Assembly: GCA_036741235.1 (NCBI GenBank)
Contig: DAINSQ010000129.1
Location: 1 to 13,144 of the forward strand
DNA: 13,144 bases
DNA from: JABWBR01 sp036741235
GTDB taxonomy: Bacteria > Bacteroidota > Bacteroidia > Chitinophagales > Saprospiraceae
Reading direction: 5' to 3'
The position numbers and the translations under genes are program-made. Positions 1 to 9,400 of this stretch are shown here, piece by piece. The stretch's first letter is position 1. Every line of letters begins with the position of its first letter. The notes under the pieces were generated by a model. The model had not been told where the DNA came from. It did no database searches and saw only the letters and a list, made by a program, of their open reading frames with translations.

Positions 1-36
1 CAACTCGTTTCTGTCAACTTTTTCCGGGCAGCACCA

Positions 37-120
37 GTTGTAGGTTGTAGGTTGTGGGTTGTAGGTTGTAGGTTAATAAAAAACCTGGAACCTGGAACCT
101 GGAACCTACAACCTACAACC
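37..120. repeat. Inverted heptanucleotide-repeat hairpin downstream of the esterase gene
   Basis: The left part (37-74) is about five copies of a 7-base unit GGTTGTA, one with a G for A. The right part (82-120) is three copies of ACCTGGA-type units followed by CCTACAA units. Positions 57-74 and 103-120 are perfect 18-base reverse complements with a 28-base loop. The element starts 4 bases beyond the stop of the leftward esterase gene, so it is placed like a 3' end structure or terminator, but it has no clear T-run. It could instead be a dispersed intergenic repeat. The structure is directly visible; the role is inferred. Bases 1-36 show nothing recognisable. Confidence 0.8.
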
Positions 121-123
121 GAT

Positions 124-855
124 CTAAAGGTGCGTTGCAATATAATACGGCAGCATAGCTCGCCAGGTAGGCCAGTCGTGCGGCATATCGTAGCCCCACA
201 CATCCAGCTTGTGGGGGATGCCTTTGGCATGGAGGATTTGCGACAGCAGGCGCGAAGCCTCCGGGGTTTCGTAATCGCCTGAGCCTGTGAGGATATAAGT
301 GTGTTTGCCCTGACGCAGCATAGGCAGATAATGATCGTCGTTGAGGCCGGGCAGGTATTGCACCGGCGAGTTGAAATATACGTCTTCGTCGTGGTATCCC
401 TTGGTGTAGGTGCTCAGATTATAGCTGCCGCTCATCGCAATAGTGCCTGCGATCAAATCGGGGCGTCTGAAATACAAATTAGCGGAATGCAGGGCGCCGA
501 GCGAAGCGCCGCTGGTGATGATGGGCGTATCGTGGCTGGTTTTGCTGCGGATAAAAGGCACCACCTCCTCATAAACATAAGCATTGAACTGCTGGTGGCG
601 AATACTCTTGTGCCTGGGGTGCATGTGGTTGTTGAGCCAGCTCTCCGAGTTGATGCTATTGATAGAAAACACCTTCACTTTGCCCTCGTCAATATATTTG
701 GCAATAGCGTCGATGAGCAGAAAACGTTCGTATTCAAGGTAGTCGGCGGCGGCAGTGGGCAACAAAAGGAGTGCGGGGCCGTAATGGCCGTACATCACGA
801 TCTCCATGTTTTTGTTGAGTCGCGGGCTATACCAGGAATGGATTTCTCTGTGCAT
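124..855 (-). CDS. Esterase-family alpha/beta hydrolase
   Basis: The 243-residue product resembles the putative esterase (esterase D-like, COG4947-type) branch of the alpha/beta-hydrolase fold. The nucleophile elbow is G116-A-S118-L-G120, with S118 the likely nucleophile. D194 (in GSGDYE) and H226 (in MPHDW) are well placed to complete the triad. There is no signal peptide or membrane segment, so the enzyme is probably cytoplasmic. The natural substrate cannot be read from the sequence; members of the fold cleave carboxyl esters or thioesters. The ATG start at 855 lies 30 bases after the stop of the upstream lipoprotein gene on the same strand, and an A-rich stretch (AGAAAAAAA) precedes it, so the two are probably co-transcribed. 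The gene ends in TAG, next to the palindromic repeat at 37-120. Family assignment is fairly secure; specific function is not. Confidence 0.85.
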   Translation of the reverse strand: MHREIHSWYSPRLNKNMEIVMYGHYGPALLLLPTAAADYLEYERFLLIDAIAKYIDEGKVKVFSINSINSESWLNNHMHPRHKSIRHQQFNAYVYEEVVPFIRSKTSHDTPIITSGASLGALHSANLYFRRPDLIAGTIAMSGSYNLSTYTKGYHDEDVYFNSPVQYLPGLNDDHYLPMLRQGKHTYILTGSGDYETPEASRLLSQILHAKGIPHKLDVWGYDMPHDWPTWRAMLPYYIATHL

Positions 856-885
856 GTCGATATTTTTTTCTCGTTTAAAAATTGG

Positions 886-1281
886 CTATTGCAGTGTTTC
901 CGTGCTGCTGCGCTTCACTAGTTTGAACTGAAAAGCATAATTGCGGATATTGGCTGAAAGCACCAACACCGAATCAGTGAGTTCTACTATGGTATAATCA
1001 GCTTCGATACGGCCTTGTCGCTGTTGCAGTATATTGTCCTCAATCGCATACGCGGCCGTTTCCGGCACGCCGCTCATGTTGGTGCGCAGGGCGCCGTCGG
1101 GCAAAAACTCGTAATAGAGTTCGGCCAGCGATTCTGTAGGTCTGCCGTCGCGAGTAGCTGATTCCAGCTCCCAACGGCCGACTATCTGTTCGGCGGTAAA
1201 ACCAGCATCGCGTTTACAACTGATAACAACCAGCAGTATGAAGATTGGTAACCAAATATGTCTAATCATGTGGCAATACAT
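886..1281 (-). CDS. Putative lipoprotein with lipocalin-like domain
   Basis: The 131-residue product begins with a hydrophobic signal (about residues 8-20) that ends in V-I-S-C22, a relaxed lipobox followed by K-R, so signal peptidase II processing and lipid anchoring are likely. The mature part has a GRW motif (residues 35-37), then alternating beta-strand-like segments (YYEFLPDG, YTIVELTDSVLVL, AFQFKLVKR). This is typical of the small lipocalin-like proteins common in Bacteroidota. No catalytic residues are evident; the fold usually binds small hydrophobic ligands, but the ligand here is unknown. An alternative ATG at codon 5 (1269) would give a shorter signal peptide and fits equally well. 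The gene is the first of a likely two-gene leftward unit with the esterase, and divergent from queG. Confidence 0.7.
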   Translation of the reverse strand: MYCHMIRHIWLPIFILLVVISCKRDAGFTAEQIVGRWELESATRDGRPTESLAELYYEFLPDGALRTNMSGVPETAAYAIEDNILQQRQGRIEADYTIVELTDSVLVLSANIRNYAFQFKLVKRSSTETLQ

Positions 1282-1301
1282 GGGTTATGAAATAAACCCC
1301 G

Positions 1302-1309
1302 CAAAAATA
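1302..1309 (-). promoter_or_regulatory. Possible -7 box for the lipoprotein/esterase unit
   Basis: Read leftward, these bases are TATTTTTG, a match to the Bacteroidota -7 consensus TAnnTTTG, about 20 bases upstream of the lipoprotein start codon. No TTG was found at the expected -33 spacing, so the support is weak. Confidence 0.3.
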
Positions 1310-1354
1310 AGCGTTGTTTCCGGTATTATACTTCGACATGAGCGGTTTTGTGTA

Positions 1355-1362
1355 TAAATTTG
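1355..1362 (+). promoter_or_regulatory. Possible -7 box for queG
   Basis: TAAATTTG matches the Bacteroidota -7 consensus TAnnTTTG and lies 38 bases before the queG start, giving a plausible short leader. A convincing TTG -33 element at 17-23 bases upstream is absent, so this is a tentative call. Confidence 0.35.
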
Positions 1363-1400
1363 GCGAACAGCGACTTATCCGACGTTGTTATTGATGAGCT

Positions 1401-2330
1401 ATGCGCGCAACTCACCATACTCAATTGATTCGAGATGAAGCCCGGCGATTGGGTTTCAGCTTTATCGGTTTTGCCCGTGCCCAACGCCTTGATGAGGAGG
1501 CTCGCCGGCTCGAAGCCTGGCTCAATCAGGGGCGCCACGGTGAGATGCAGTATATGGCCAACCATTTTGACAAACGGGTAGACCCCCGGCTGTTGGTAAA
1601 CGGCGCCAAAACAGTGGTCAGCCTGCTGTACAACTATTTCCCCGCCGACACCCAATCCGACCCCGAAGCGCCAAAAATCTCCCGCTATGCCTATGGCGAA
1701 GATTACCATTTTGTACTCAAACGCAAACTCAAATCATTGCTGGCGTTTATTCAGGAGGAGATAGGCGAGGTCAACGGCCGTTGTTTTGTCGACTCGGCCC
1801 CGGTACTCGAGCGCGACTGGGCGCGGCGCAGCGGCATCGGCTGGAGCGGAAAAAATACCTTGATCATTAATCCGAAGGCCGGCTCGTATTTTTTTCTGGC
1901 CGAGCTGATTATTGATCTCGAACTCGACTACGGCCACCCCATCAAAGACTATTGCGGCACTTGCACCCGCTGTATCGACGCCTGCCCCACCGAGGCTATT
2001 TCACCCCAGGGTTATCTCGTCGATGGCAGTAAGTGTATCTCTTATTTGACTATTGAGTTGAAAAGCGAGCTCCCCAGAGCATTTGAAGACAAGATGGACA
2101 ACTGGATGTTTGGCTGCGATATCTGCCAGGAAGTATGCCCCTGGAACCGCTTCGCAAAACCCCATACTGAACCGGCATTTGAACCGCATCCCCAATTGCT
2201 CGATATGACCAAACGGGATTGGGAAGATATCACAGAAGAAGTTTTTCAGGCGCTTTTTCGCCATTCCGCCGTAAAACGCACGAAATTCGCCGGACTAAAA
2301 CGCAATATTGATTTTCTGAAAAAAAAATAA
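1401..2330 (+). CDS. queG: Epoxyqueuosine reductase QueG
   Basis: The 309-residue protein has the normal length and layout of QueG, the cobalamin-dependent iron-sulfur enzyme. It reduces epoxyqueuosine to queuosine at the wobble base of tRNAs for Asp, Asn, His and Tyr, the last step of queuosine synthesis. The N-terminal cobalamin-binding half contains VDSAPVLERDWA, in which D131 is the likely catalytic acid, followed by RRSGIGWSGKNT. The ferredoxin-like part has C185-x2-C188-x2-C191-x3-C195-P. C212 and the second motif C239-x2-C242-x3-C246-P complete the eight ligands for two [4Fe-4S] clusters. No signal peptide is present; it acts in the cytoplasm. The ATG at 1401 puts the start of the conserved region at the expected distance. 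No other queuosine gene lies nearby. The stop is 6 bases from the next gene, so the two are probably co-transcribed. Confidence 0.96.
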   Translation: MRATHHTQLIRDEARRLGFSFIGFARAQRLDEEARRLEAWLNQGRHGEMQYMANHFDKRVDPRLLVNGAKTVVSLLYNYFPADTQSDPEAPKISRYAYGEDYHFVLKRKLKSLLAFIQEEIGEVNGRCFVDSAPVLERDWARRSGIGWSGKNTLIINPKAGSYFFLAELIIDLELDYGHPIKDYCGTCTRCIDACPTEAISPQGYLVDGSKCISYLTIELKSELPRAFEDKMDNWMFGCDICQEVCPWNRFAKPHTEPAFEPHPQLLDMTKRDWEDITEEVFQALFRHSAVKRTKFAGLKRNIDFLKKK

Positions 2331-2336
2331 TACCGG

Positions 2337-3014
2337 ATGCCTACCCATAAACTTTTCGCATTTCTCTTGCTGGCACTGGCTGCTTGCGGCCCAGCGGCCG
2401 ACGACGGCAAATCTAACCAACAGGATGCCGAAGCCGAGCAAGAACAATCCGGCAATACAGCCGCCGCGCGCCAGATTGTCTTTTTTGGCAATAGCCTCAC
2501 AGCAGCATACGGACTGGAGCCCGAACAGGGCTTCCCGGCACTCATCCAGGCCAGAATAGACTCGCTCGGGTTGTCTTATAAAGTGATCAACGCCGGACTC
2601 AGCGGCGAAACCACCGCCGGCGGCAACGAACGCGTAGATTGGATTCTGCAGCAACCCGTCGATGTTTTTGTGCTCGAGTTGGGCGGCAATGACGGCTTGC
2701 GCGGTATTAACCCCGATGCTACCTACGCCAACCTGCAGTCTATTATCGATAAGGTGAAGGCCAAGTACCCCAATGCCAAAATTATTCTGGCCGGCATGGA
2801 AGCGCCCCCCAATATGGGCGCCGATTTTACCAAAGCTTTCCGCCAGGTCTTCCCGAAACTGGCCGCAGAAAATCGCCTGCCGCTTATCCCCTTCCTGCTC
2901 GACGGCGTTGGCGGCAATCCCAAACTCAACCTGCCCGACGGCATTCACCCCAATGCGGAAGGCCAATATATCGTTGCTGATAATGTGTGGAAGGTACTGC
3001 AGCCGCTGTTGTAG
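2337..3014 (+). CDS. GDSL/SGNH-family arylesterase-like lipoprotein
   Basis: The 225-residue product has a lipoprotein signal with lipobox L14-A15-A16-C17, then an acidic, Gln-rich linker (about 20-44), so the enzyme is expected to be membrane-anchored outside the cytoplasm. The catalytic domain is the arylesterase/TesA-like branch of the SGNH hydrolases. Block I is G51-N-S53-L-T with nucleophile S53; here the usual GDSL is GNSL. Block II has the oxyanion-hole G90 in LSGET, block III has N118 in GGND, and block V has D201-G-I-H204-P. All four S/G/N/H residues are therefore present and it should be active on acyl esters or thioesters; the real substrate is unknown. It starts 6 bases after queG and has no promoter of its own that I can see. 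There is no obvious functional link to queuosine; the pairing looks positional. Confidence 0.9.
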   Translation: MPTHKLFAFLLLALAACGPAADDGKSNQQDAEAEQEQSGNTAAARQIVFFGNSLTAAYGLEPEQGFPALIQARIDSLGLSYKVINAGLSGETTAGGNERVDWILQQPVDVFVLELGGNDGLRGINPDATYANLQSIIDKVKAKYPNAKIILAGMEAPPNMGADFTKAFRQVFPKLAAENRLPLIPFLLDGVGGNPKLNLPDGIHPNAEGQYIVADNVWKVLQPLL

Positions 3015-3076
3015 GCTTCGCTGTTTAATTTGACCGGGGTTCTCCTGAGTTCGTTTATCGCTTCGCTGTTTAATTT
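3015..3076. repeat. 17-bp direct repeat pair after the SGNH esterase gene
   Basis: The 17-base sequence GCTTCGCTGTTTAATTT occurs at 3015-3031 and again, identically, at 3060-3076. The first copy begins right after the stop codon of the SGNH esterase gene. The intervening stretch contains CTCCTGAG and GTTCGTTTA. The first recurs, and the second recurs as its reverse complement, in the tandem repeat at 3129-3190, so the whole region seems to be built from a few short words. Function unknown. Confidence 0.7.
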
Positions 3077-3128
3077 TTTCGTGGCAAAACTACACCCTAT
3101 CGCTAAACCAGCCACGGGAGGATCGTTG

Positions 3129-3190
3129 TAAAGCTAAACGAACCGCAGGCGCTCCTGAGTAAAGCTAAACGAACCCGTGGCGCTCCTGAG
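3129..3190. repeat. Two tandem copies of a 31-bp repeat
   Basis: Two adjacent 31-base units (3129-3159 and 3160-3190) match at 28 of 31 positions. Both begin TAAAGCTAAACGAACC and end GGCGCTCCTGAG; only positions 17-19 differ. A degraded third unit follows (TAAC...GGGCGCTCC, 3191-3205). The heptamer CCACGGG at 3112-3118 is the reverse complement of CCCGTGG at 3174-3180. There are too few units, and no spacers, for a CRISPR array. It may be a dispersed intergenic repeat; role unknown. Confidence 0.7.
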
Positions 3191-3228
3191 TAACCATGGG
3201 CGCTCCGTGGATAAAACCCCAATTATTT

Positions 3229-3258
3229 TTTGATAATAAATTATATGTGTTAAATTTG
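3229..3258 (+). promoter_or_regulatory. Predicted Bacteroidota-type promoter for the amylase gene
   Basis: TTTG at 3229-3232 and TAAATTTG at 3251-3258 are separated by 18 bases. This fits the primary sigma-factor consensus known for Bacteroidota (TTG, about 17-23 bases, TAnnTTTG) at every defined position. Transcription would start near 3265 and leave a leader of about 170 bases before the start codon at 3435. This is a sequence match only. Confidence 0.5.
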
Positions 3259-3434
3259 CTAGTCCGGTAAATCGGTCGCCATTCTATAGCTATCACCGGC
3301 AATATCCGTTCTCCCCCCGAGAGAGGCAAATCACATTTACAGCATTGGGTTATTTTTTTAAAAATAATGCGCACACACTGTTGTGCGGCATTTTATCGAT
3401 TATTTACATTATTTCAATAAACGCAGCTCAACTT
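3259..3434 (+). other. Long untranslated leader of the amylase gene
   Basis: About 170 bases separate the predicted promoter from the chosen start. The stretch is AT-rich compared with the genes around it and contains no riboswitch or strong hairpin that I can recognise. An in-frame ATG at 3345 would extend the protein by 30 residues and add a second hydrophobic segment ahead of the signal peptide, which makes it unlikely as the true start. A weaker second promoter-like pair (TTG at 3381-3383, TACATTAT at 3405-3412) is also present. Confidence 0.4.
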
Positions 3435-6400
3435 ATGAACTGGCAGCAATTACATAATCAACAAAAGCAGCGGTTAGGACTGCTAGCCGCAGCGCTTTTT
3501 TTGCTACTCTGGTGCGCCCCGCTGAAAAGCCAGGATGTCGTCATGCAGGGATTCTACTGGAATACCCACCCCGGGGATGTGACCAATACCACTACCGGCG
3601 GCATCTGGTGGGATACGCTTGCCCTCATGGCGCCCCAACTGGCCGGCGCCGGCTTTCAAACCGTTTGGACGCCGCCCCCTACAAAGGGATTTGCCGGCCC
3701 CTGGGATATGGGTTACGGCCCCTACGATTATTTCGACCTGGGCGAATTCAATAGCAAGGGCAGTATTAGAACCCGTCACGGCAGCCGCGCACAACTCAAC
3801 GCGATGATCACTGCCATGCACAACAACGGCCTCATTGTTATGGCCGACGTCGTGCTCAACCACCGCGGCGGCGCCGACGCCCAGGCGCCCTACCAGGTAG
3901 GCGGCGGCACGGGTTTTACGGTTTTTACTCCGCCCAGCGGTCGCATGAACGGCGGCCCCCAGCATTTTCACCCCAATTTCTTCCACCCCGATCAAAACCC
4001 CGACTATCACAACCCTATCTTTTTTGAAGATATCTGCTATTTTAACGAAGGCGACGCTTTCCCGCCCACTAATACCAATGGCAGCCCCGGCTCCTGGTAT
4101 TTCGGCGCGCCGGGCGTCACTCAGATAGGTTCTTTCGGCGACTCGCTGATCATGTGGGGCCGCTGGCTGATGAACGAGGTGGGCTTCGACGAAATACGCC
4201 TCGACGCCGTAAAACACATAGAACCGGATTACCTCGCCAAGTTTATCGTGGAAACGAAAAACGGCAACCAGCCCTATACCCTCGGCGAATTTTTCGACTA
4301 CAATACCGGGGCTATTGCTTTTTATCACAATGCTGTTGAAAATTCCAACAACTCGGGTACCAAAAAGGCTAATATGGCCATGTACGACTTTCCGCTGCGC
4401 GGTACCCTGAAGTTTATCTTTGACAATAACGCCAACGGCAGCGCCGACCTCTATCAATTGCTCGGCAATGCCGGCCTGATTTGGGGCGGCGGCTTCAGCG
4501 GCTTCGACGTTTTTACCTGGCTCGATTCGCACGATACCGATCGCACAGGGTATGTCGGCGACGGCACGGGCTGCCAAATCCCCTTCGGCGGCTCTTGCCT
4601 GAAATTGCAAACCGAAAACGACCACCATCCCATCTTTAGCGAAAAAGAAGACATGGGCTACCCCCTGCTGATGGCCATGGAAGGCCGCCCGATGGTGTTC
4701 TGGAAAGACTGGTACTGGTATGGATTGTCGAAGCACATCAAATGGCAGATGGCCCTGCGCGAAGCTACCGCTACCGGCACTTCCAACCATATTCAGCAAA
4801 TGAACGGCGATTGGCCGACCGATGCGCCTTTCGATTTCGATAATAATGGCAATAATATGTTTGCCATGCGCCGCAATGGCCATACCAGCGGAGCCTCCGA
4901 CGGTATGGTGCTGGGACTCAACGACCACCCCTCCAAAACCCACGGCGTGGAGGTAAATACGCCTTTTACCAATAAATACCTCAAAGACTATTCCGACGGA
5001 TTTATGTTCGAGTCCAGCTATGCCGGCAATAATTCAAAGGCCTTGATCAAGGCCAAGCCGCGCGATTATAGCTGGTATGCGCCTACAGGCCTCTACCCCG
5101 CACCACCAGACGCCGGCGCCGGCCATTTTCAAATGGATGCGACGCCCGGCGGCTGCCCCCACTTCATCGCCCTGCGCGTAGCCGACGCGGCCAATTTCAT
5201 GGTCAACGGCGCGCCGATTCAAAACGGCGACCAGGTGGCCGTGAAAAATGCCGCCGGACAGGTTGTCGGTATTGGCCGCATCGGCCAGGGTTTTGCCTGG
5301 GACGGCCAGCACGATATGATCATTGAGGTACTCGGCGCCCCCGCTTCCAACGGCATGGCCGATAACGAGATATTCCGCATTTTTGTCTACGACGCCAGCC
5401 TGGGTACTGAAAAAGAAGTGGGATCGCTCGAGTATGGGCCTGCCGGACAAGCATTCGCTTTCCTGCCCGACCGCCCGCAGTCGCCCAACCGCACCGGCAA
5501 TGTTAGCGCTACGACCAACGCCCTCGGCGCTTTCGACTGCAACGGCATTTCACTGCTCACCGCCTTTGATACCGATGGCTGCTCGATTTATGCCATCTCT
5601 GCCGGCCCACAAGGCGAGTGCAATGCTGAAGCCAATTCGTATTCGCAAACGATACTGGTTTATTATGTCAACCAACCCGCCTCGGGGCAATTGGTGGTGA
5701 ACGGCGTGAATTACCCCGTCACCGGCAGCCCGCAAACGATTGTATTTACCGGACTGCTGGCCGACGGCGCGCCGGTGGATGTTGATGCCTATTTTAGCGC
5801 AGATAATAGCTGCCAGGCTACTTTCAACAGCGTCTTTACTGCGCCGGCATCCTGTACGACATTTTTCGATTGCGGCGCCAGCAACGCCTCGGCTACGGCC
5901 TACGACAACGGCTGGCAAAGCGGCGATGACGACGGCGACGGCTTCGGCGCCTGGACGCTCGTTAATTCCGGCCCCAATGCCGGCTATTTTGTATTTACAT
6001 CAACCCAAAATGGCAACGGCGATAGCAATAGCGATGGCGATGTCGATACCGGCGCCCCCGGCGAAGCCTGGGGTATGTACGCCAATTCGGGCAACGTATC
6101 CAACGCCGTGCGCCCCTTCGATTCGCCGCTAACGCCAGGGTCTACTTTCTCTATCAAAATGGACAACGGCTGGATCGAAACCGGCGGGGCTGTGGGCTTC
6201 GGCCTTCGCGATGCTTCCGGCAACAACCGCATGGAGTTCTACTTCCGTGCCGGCCAGTCTAATTATAAAATCAATGACAACGCCGGCGAAACCGATACCG
6301 GCCTCGGCTTTAGCGACGAGGGCCTGACGGTTGAATTTACGCTGCTCACCGCCACCACTTATGAGCTCGTCGTCACTCGCCTTGAGGGCGGCAGCTACAC

Positions 6401-9400
6401 CCACAGCGGCGCCTTGATCAACCCTGGCGGCGGACAGCCCATCGCACAGGTGCGCCTGTTTAATTCCAATGCCGGGTTTGACAGCCCGCGCAATGCTTAC
6501 TTCAACAACCTTGAAGTGTGTGTGCCTGTTGATCCTTGTGTGATTTCAAACCTGACCGCAGGTGCTCAGGGCGACTGCGACCCGGAAACCAACCATTATA
6601 GCCAACAGGTGACCGTAACCTTTGAAAACGCCCCCTCGATCGGTCAATTGGTGGTCAACGGGCAATATTTCCCCATTGGCGTCAGCCCGCAAACCGTGAC
6701 GCTCACCGGACTGAACTCCAACGGCCAGACCGTGGATGTAACGGCCTATTTCTCGGCTATACCTTCGTGCACCTTTACGGCAGAAGAACTATTTACTGCG
6801 CCGGCCTCCTGTCTGCCCTGCGAGATCGTTTCGGTCAGCGCCGGCACGCAGTCGGATTGCGAAAACGATACCTATAGCCAACAGATTACGGTGACATACG
6901 AAAATCAGCCCGCAGGGGGATCGCTTATTGTCAACGGGCAGTCCTTTGCCATACTTGGAAGCCCCCAGACTGTCGAATTGACAGGTCTTGCCGCTGATGG
7001 CGAGCCGGTAGACGTAGCAGTCAGCTTCAGCGCCGATGAAGGTTGTACGTATTTCGCCGAAGGGTTGTTTACGGCGCCCAACCCCTGTCCGCCCTGCGAT
7101 ATTATCGCTATCACGGCAGGCGCCCAGACGGGTTGTGTGGCGCAGACCAATTCGTATACGCAAACGCTCGTTGTAACCTACGTCATAAACAACCCCAGCG
7201 GATTTTTGATTGTCAACGGGCAGTACTACCCCATCACCGGAAGTCCGCAGACGATCATACTCGCGGGGCTTACCGCCGATGGCGCCCCGGTGAATGTGTC
7301 GGCCTCGTTTAGCGGCGATCCCGACTGTGCCTACTTCGCTGAGGCCCTGTTTACTGCGCCGGCAAGTTGCGCCGACGAAGGCCAGTGCCAGAGCGATGCG
7401 GCGGCTGCCGGAGTTTACAACGACGGCTGGACCAGCGGCGATAATTCGGGCGCCGGTTTTGGCCCCTGGCAATTGAGTACCTCGGGCCCCAATGCCGGCC
7501 ACTTTGTGTTTACTTCAACCCAAAACGGCGATGGCGACTCCAATCAGGACGGCGATATCGACACCGGCGGCGAAGCCTGGGGCTTGTATGCCAACTCCGG
7601 CAACGTATCAAATGCCGTAAGGCCGTTTGTGCAGCCGATGGCGCCCGGCGACCTGCTCAACTTCCGCTTCGACAACGGCTGGATTGAACCCGGCGGCACG
7701 GTGGGCTTCGGCCTCCAAAACGCCGGCGGGCAAAACCTGCTCGAATTCTACTTTGCCGGCGGCAGCCCCAATTACACAGTTGCCGATTTCAATGGCGCCC
7801 GCGCTACCGGCATCGGCTTCTCCGACGAAGGTTTTGCGATCAGCATCATTTTGATTGACAATAATACCTACGAACTATACGTATCCCGACTGAGCGACAA
7901 CTTCACGCAGGTTTACAGCGGCCTGTTGATGAACGGCGGCGGCGACAAAGTGCCGGCCCGTATTCGCTTTTTTAACGCCAATGCAGGTTTTAGTTCAGAG
8001 CGAAATGCCTACGTAAACAGCCTGTCGATTTGCCGCCTCTGCAATGTGGCGCCCAGCATCGTCTGCGGCGAAGTGACCGCCTTGCTTAATCCGACTACCA
8101 ATACCGCGACCGTCAATGCCGGCCAACTGGGTGAAGCTATGGGCTGCGGGCCGTTCAGCCTGTTGGTCAACGGCCAGCCCAGCCTGACCTTCGATTGCGA
8201 CGACCTGGGCCCCCGCCAGGTAGTAGTGACCGCTGAAGATATCAACGATCAAATGGCGCAGTGCAACGCCACCATCATCGTCGCCGAAAACGTACCGCCG
8301 ACGGTTTATTGCAAGCCGGCCACGATTTACCTCAACAGCATGGGCAATGTAACGCTAATGCCAGAGCAGGTTTTCCTCAACGGCACTGACAACTGCGGCA
8401 CGGTAACGCCCCTGTCGGTGAGCCCCAATACGTTTACCTGCGCCAATCTGGGGAATCAAACGGTGACGCTGACGGCTGTCGACGGCTACGCCAACACAGC
8501 TACTTGTATAGCCACGGTGACCGTCGCCGATAATACCCAGCCCACCATAACCCCGCCGGCTACCGCTACCGTATACCGCGGCGCGGGCTGCAGCTACAAT
8601 GCCGCCCCGGCTGTTACCGGTATGCCGATTGTCGGCGATAACTGCGGCAGCAACCTCATGCCGACCTATACCGACGCATTTACCAGCGGCAACTGCACCG
8701 GCGCCCTGGTCATCACCCGCACCTGGATGGTCAACGACGGCAACGGCAATAGCAACAGCGCGGTGCAGACCATCAACGTACTCGACCAGACGGCGCCCAC
8801 GTTTAGCACGCTGCCGGCCGGCGCCTCGGCTGCTTGCGGCAATAACGCAGCCTTCAACCAGTGGCTCGCCAACCGCGGCGGCGCAGTGGCAACCGACAAT
8901 TGCTCGGCAGTGAGCTGGCTAACGCCACAAATGCTGAACTCGACCGACGGCTGCGGCAATACGGGCTGCTTTACCTACCTGTTTACGGCAGTAGACGCCT
9001 GCGGCAATCCAGCCAGCGCCAGCGCTACCTTCTGCTTTACCGACAATACGCCGCCCACACCGGTGTGCCGCAATACGACCGTTTATGTGGGCGCCAATGG
9101 CATTTATAATTTGCAAAATGCCGACGTACTCGATATCGAGGGTAGCTTCGACAACTGCGGAAGTTTCCAGGTGACGCAAATTCAGCCCGCAAGCGTAAGC
9201 TGCGCGCAAGTAGGCGCCACGATACCTGTAACGGTTACCGTGGCCGACGAATGCGGCAATTCGGCAACTTGTACCGCGCAAGTAACCGTAGCGGAAAATA
9301 CCAGTCTCCCCGCGCCCTGGCAGCACGGCATCGTAGGCGGTTATACCGGCACGGGAACATACGCGGGTTGCTACAATAACTTTTATCTGACAGCTAACGG

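Noticed and set aside
37..120. CRISPR array or telomere-like repeat
   Set aside because: The units are 7 bases without spacers and the two halves are inverted, so it is a simple palindromic repeat.
301..921. A 206-codon plus-strand frame over the esterase and lipoprotein genes
   Set aside because: It lies antisense to two genes with recognisable motifs and shows no domain of its own.
1282..1400. preQ1 or cobalamin riboswitch ahead of queG
   Set aside because: The likely leader is about 32 bases, too short for a cobalamin riboswitch, and no preQ1-type stem plus A-rich tail was seen.
3129..3205. CRISPR array
   Set aside because: The 31-bp units are directly adjacent with no spacers, only two are good, and no cas gene is present.
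3345..3434. Start of the amylase at the upstream ATG
   Set aside because: It would put an extra hydrophobic segment ahead of a clean signal peptide, and the stretch has AT-rich composition unlike the gene.
3504..4943. A 479-codon open frame on the minus strand inside the GH13 domain
   Set aside because: It is antisense to a region with complete GH13 motifs, its translation is repetitive in G/A/V/H without any family pattern, and it is explained by the GC-rich codon use of the real gene.
6789..7502. A 237-codon minus-strand frame across modules A3, A4 and B2
   Set aside because: It is a mirror of the repeated modules; its own internal repeats simply reflect the sense-strand repeats.
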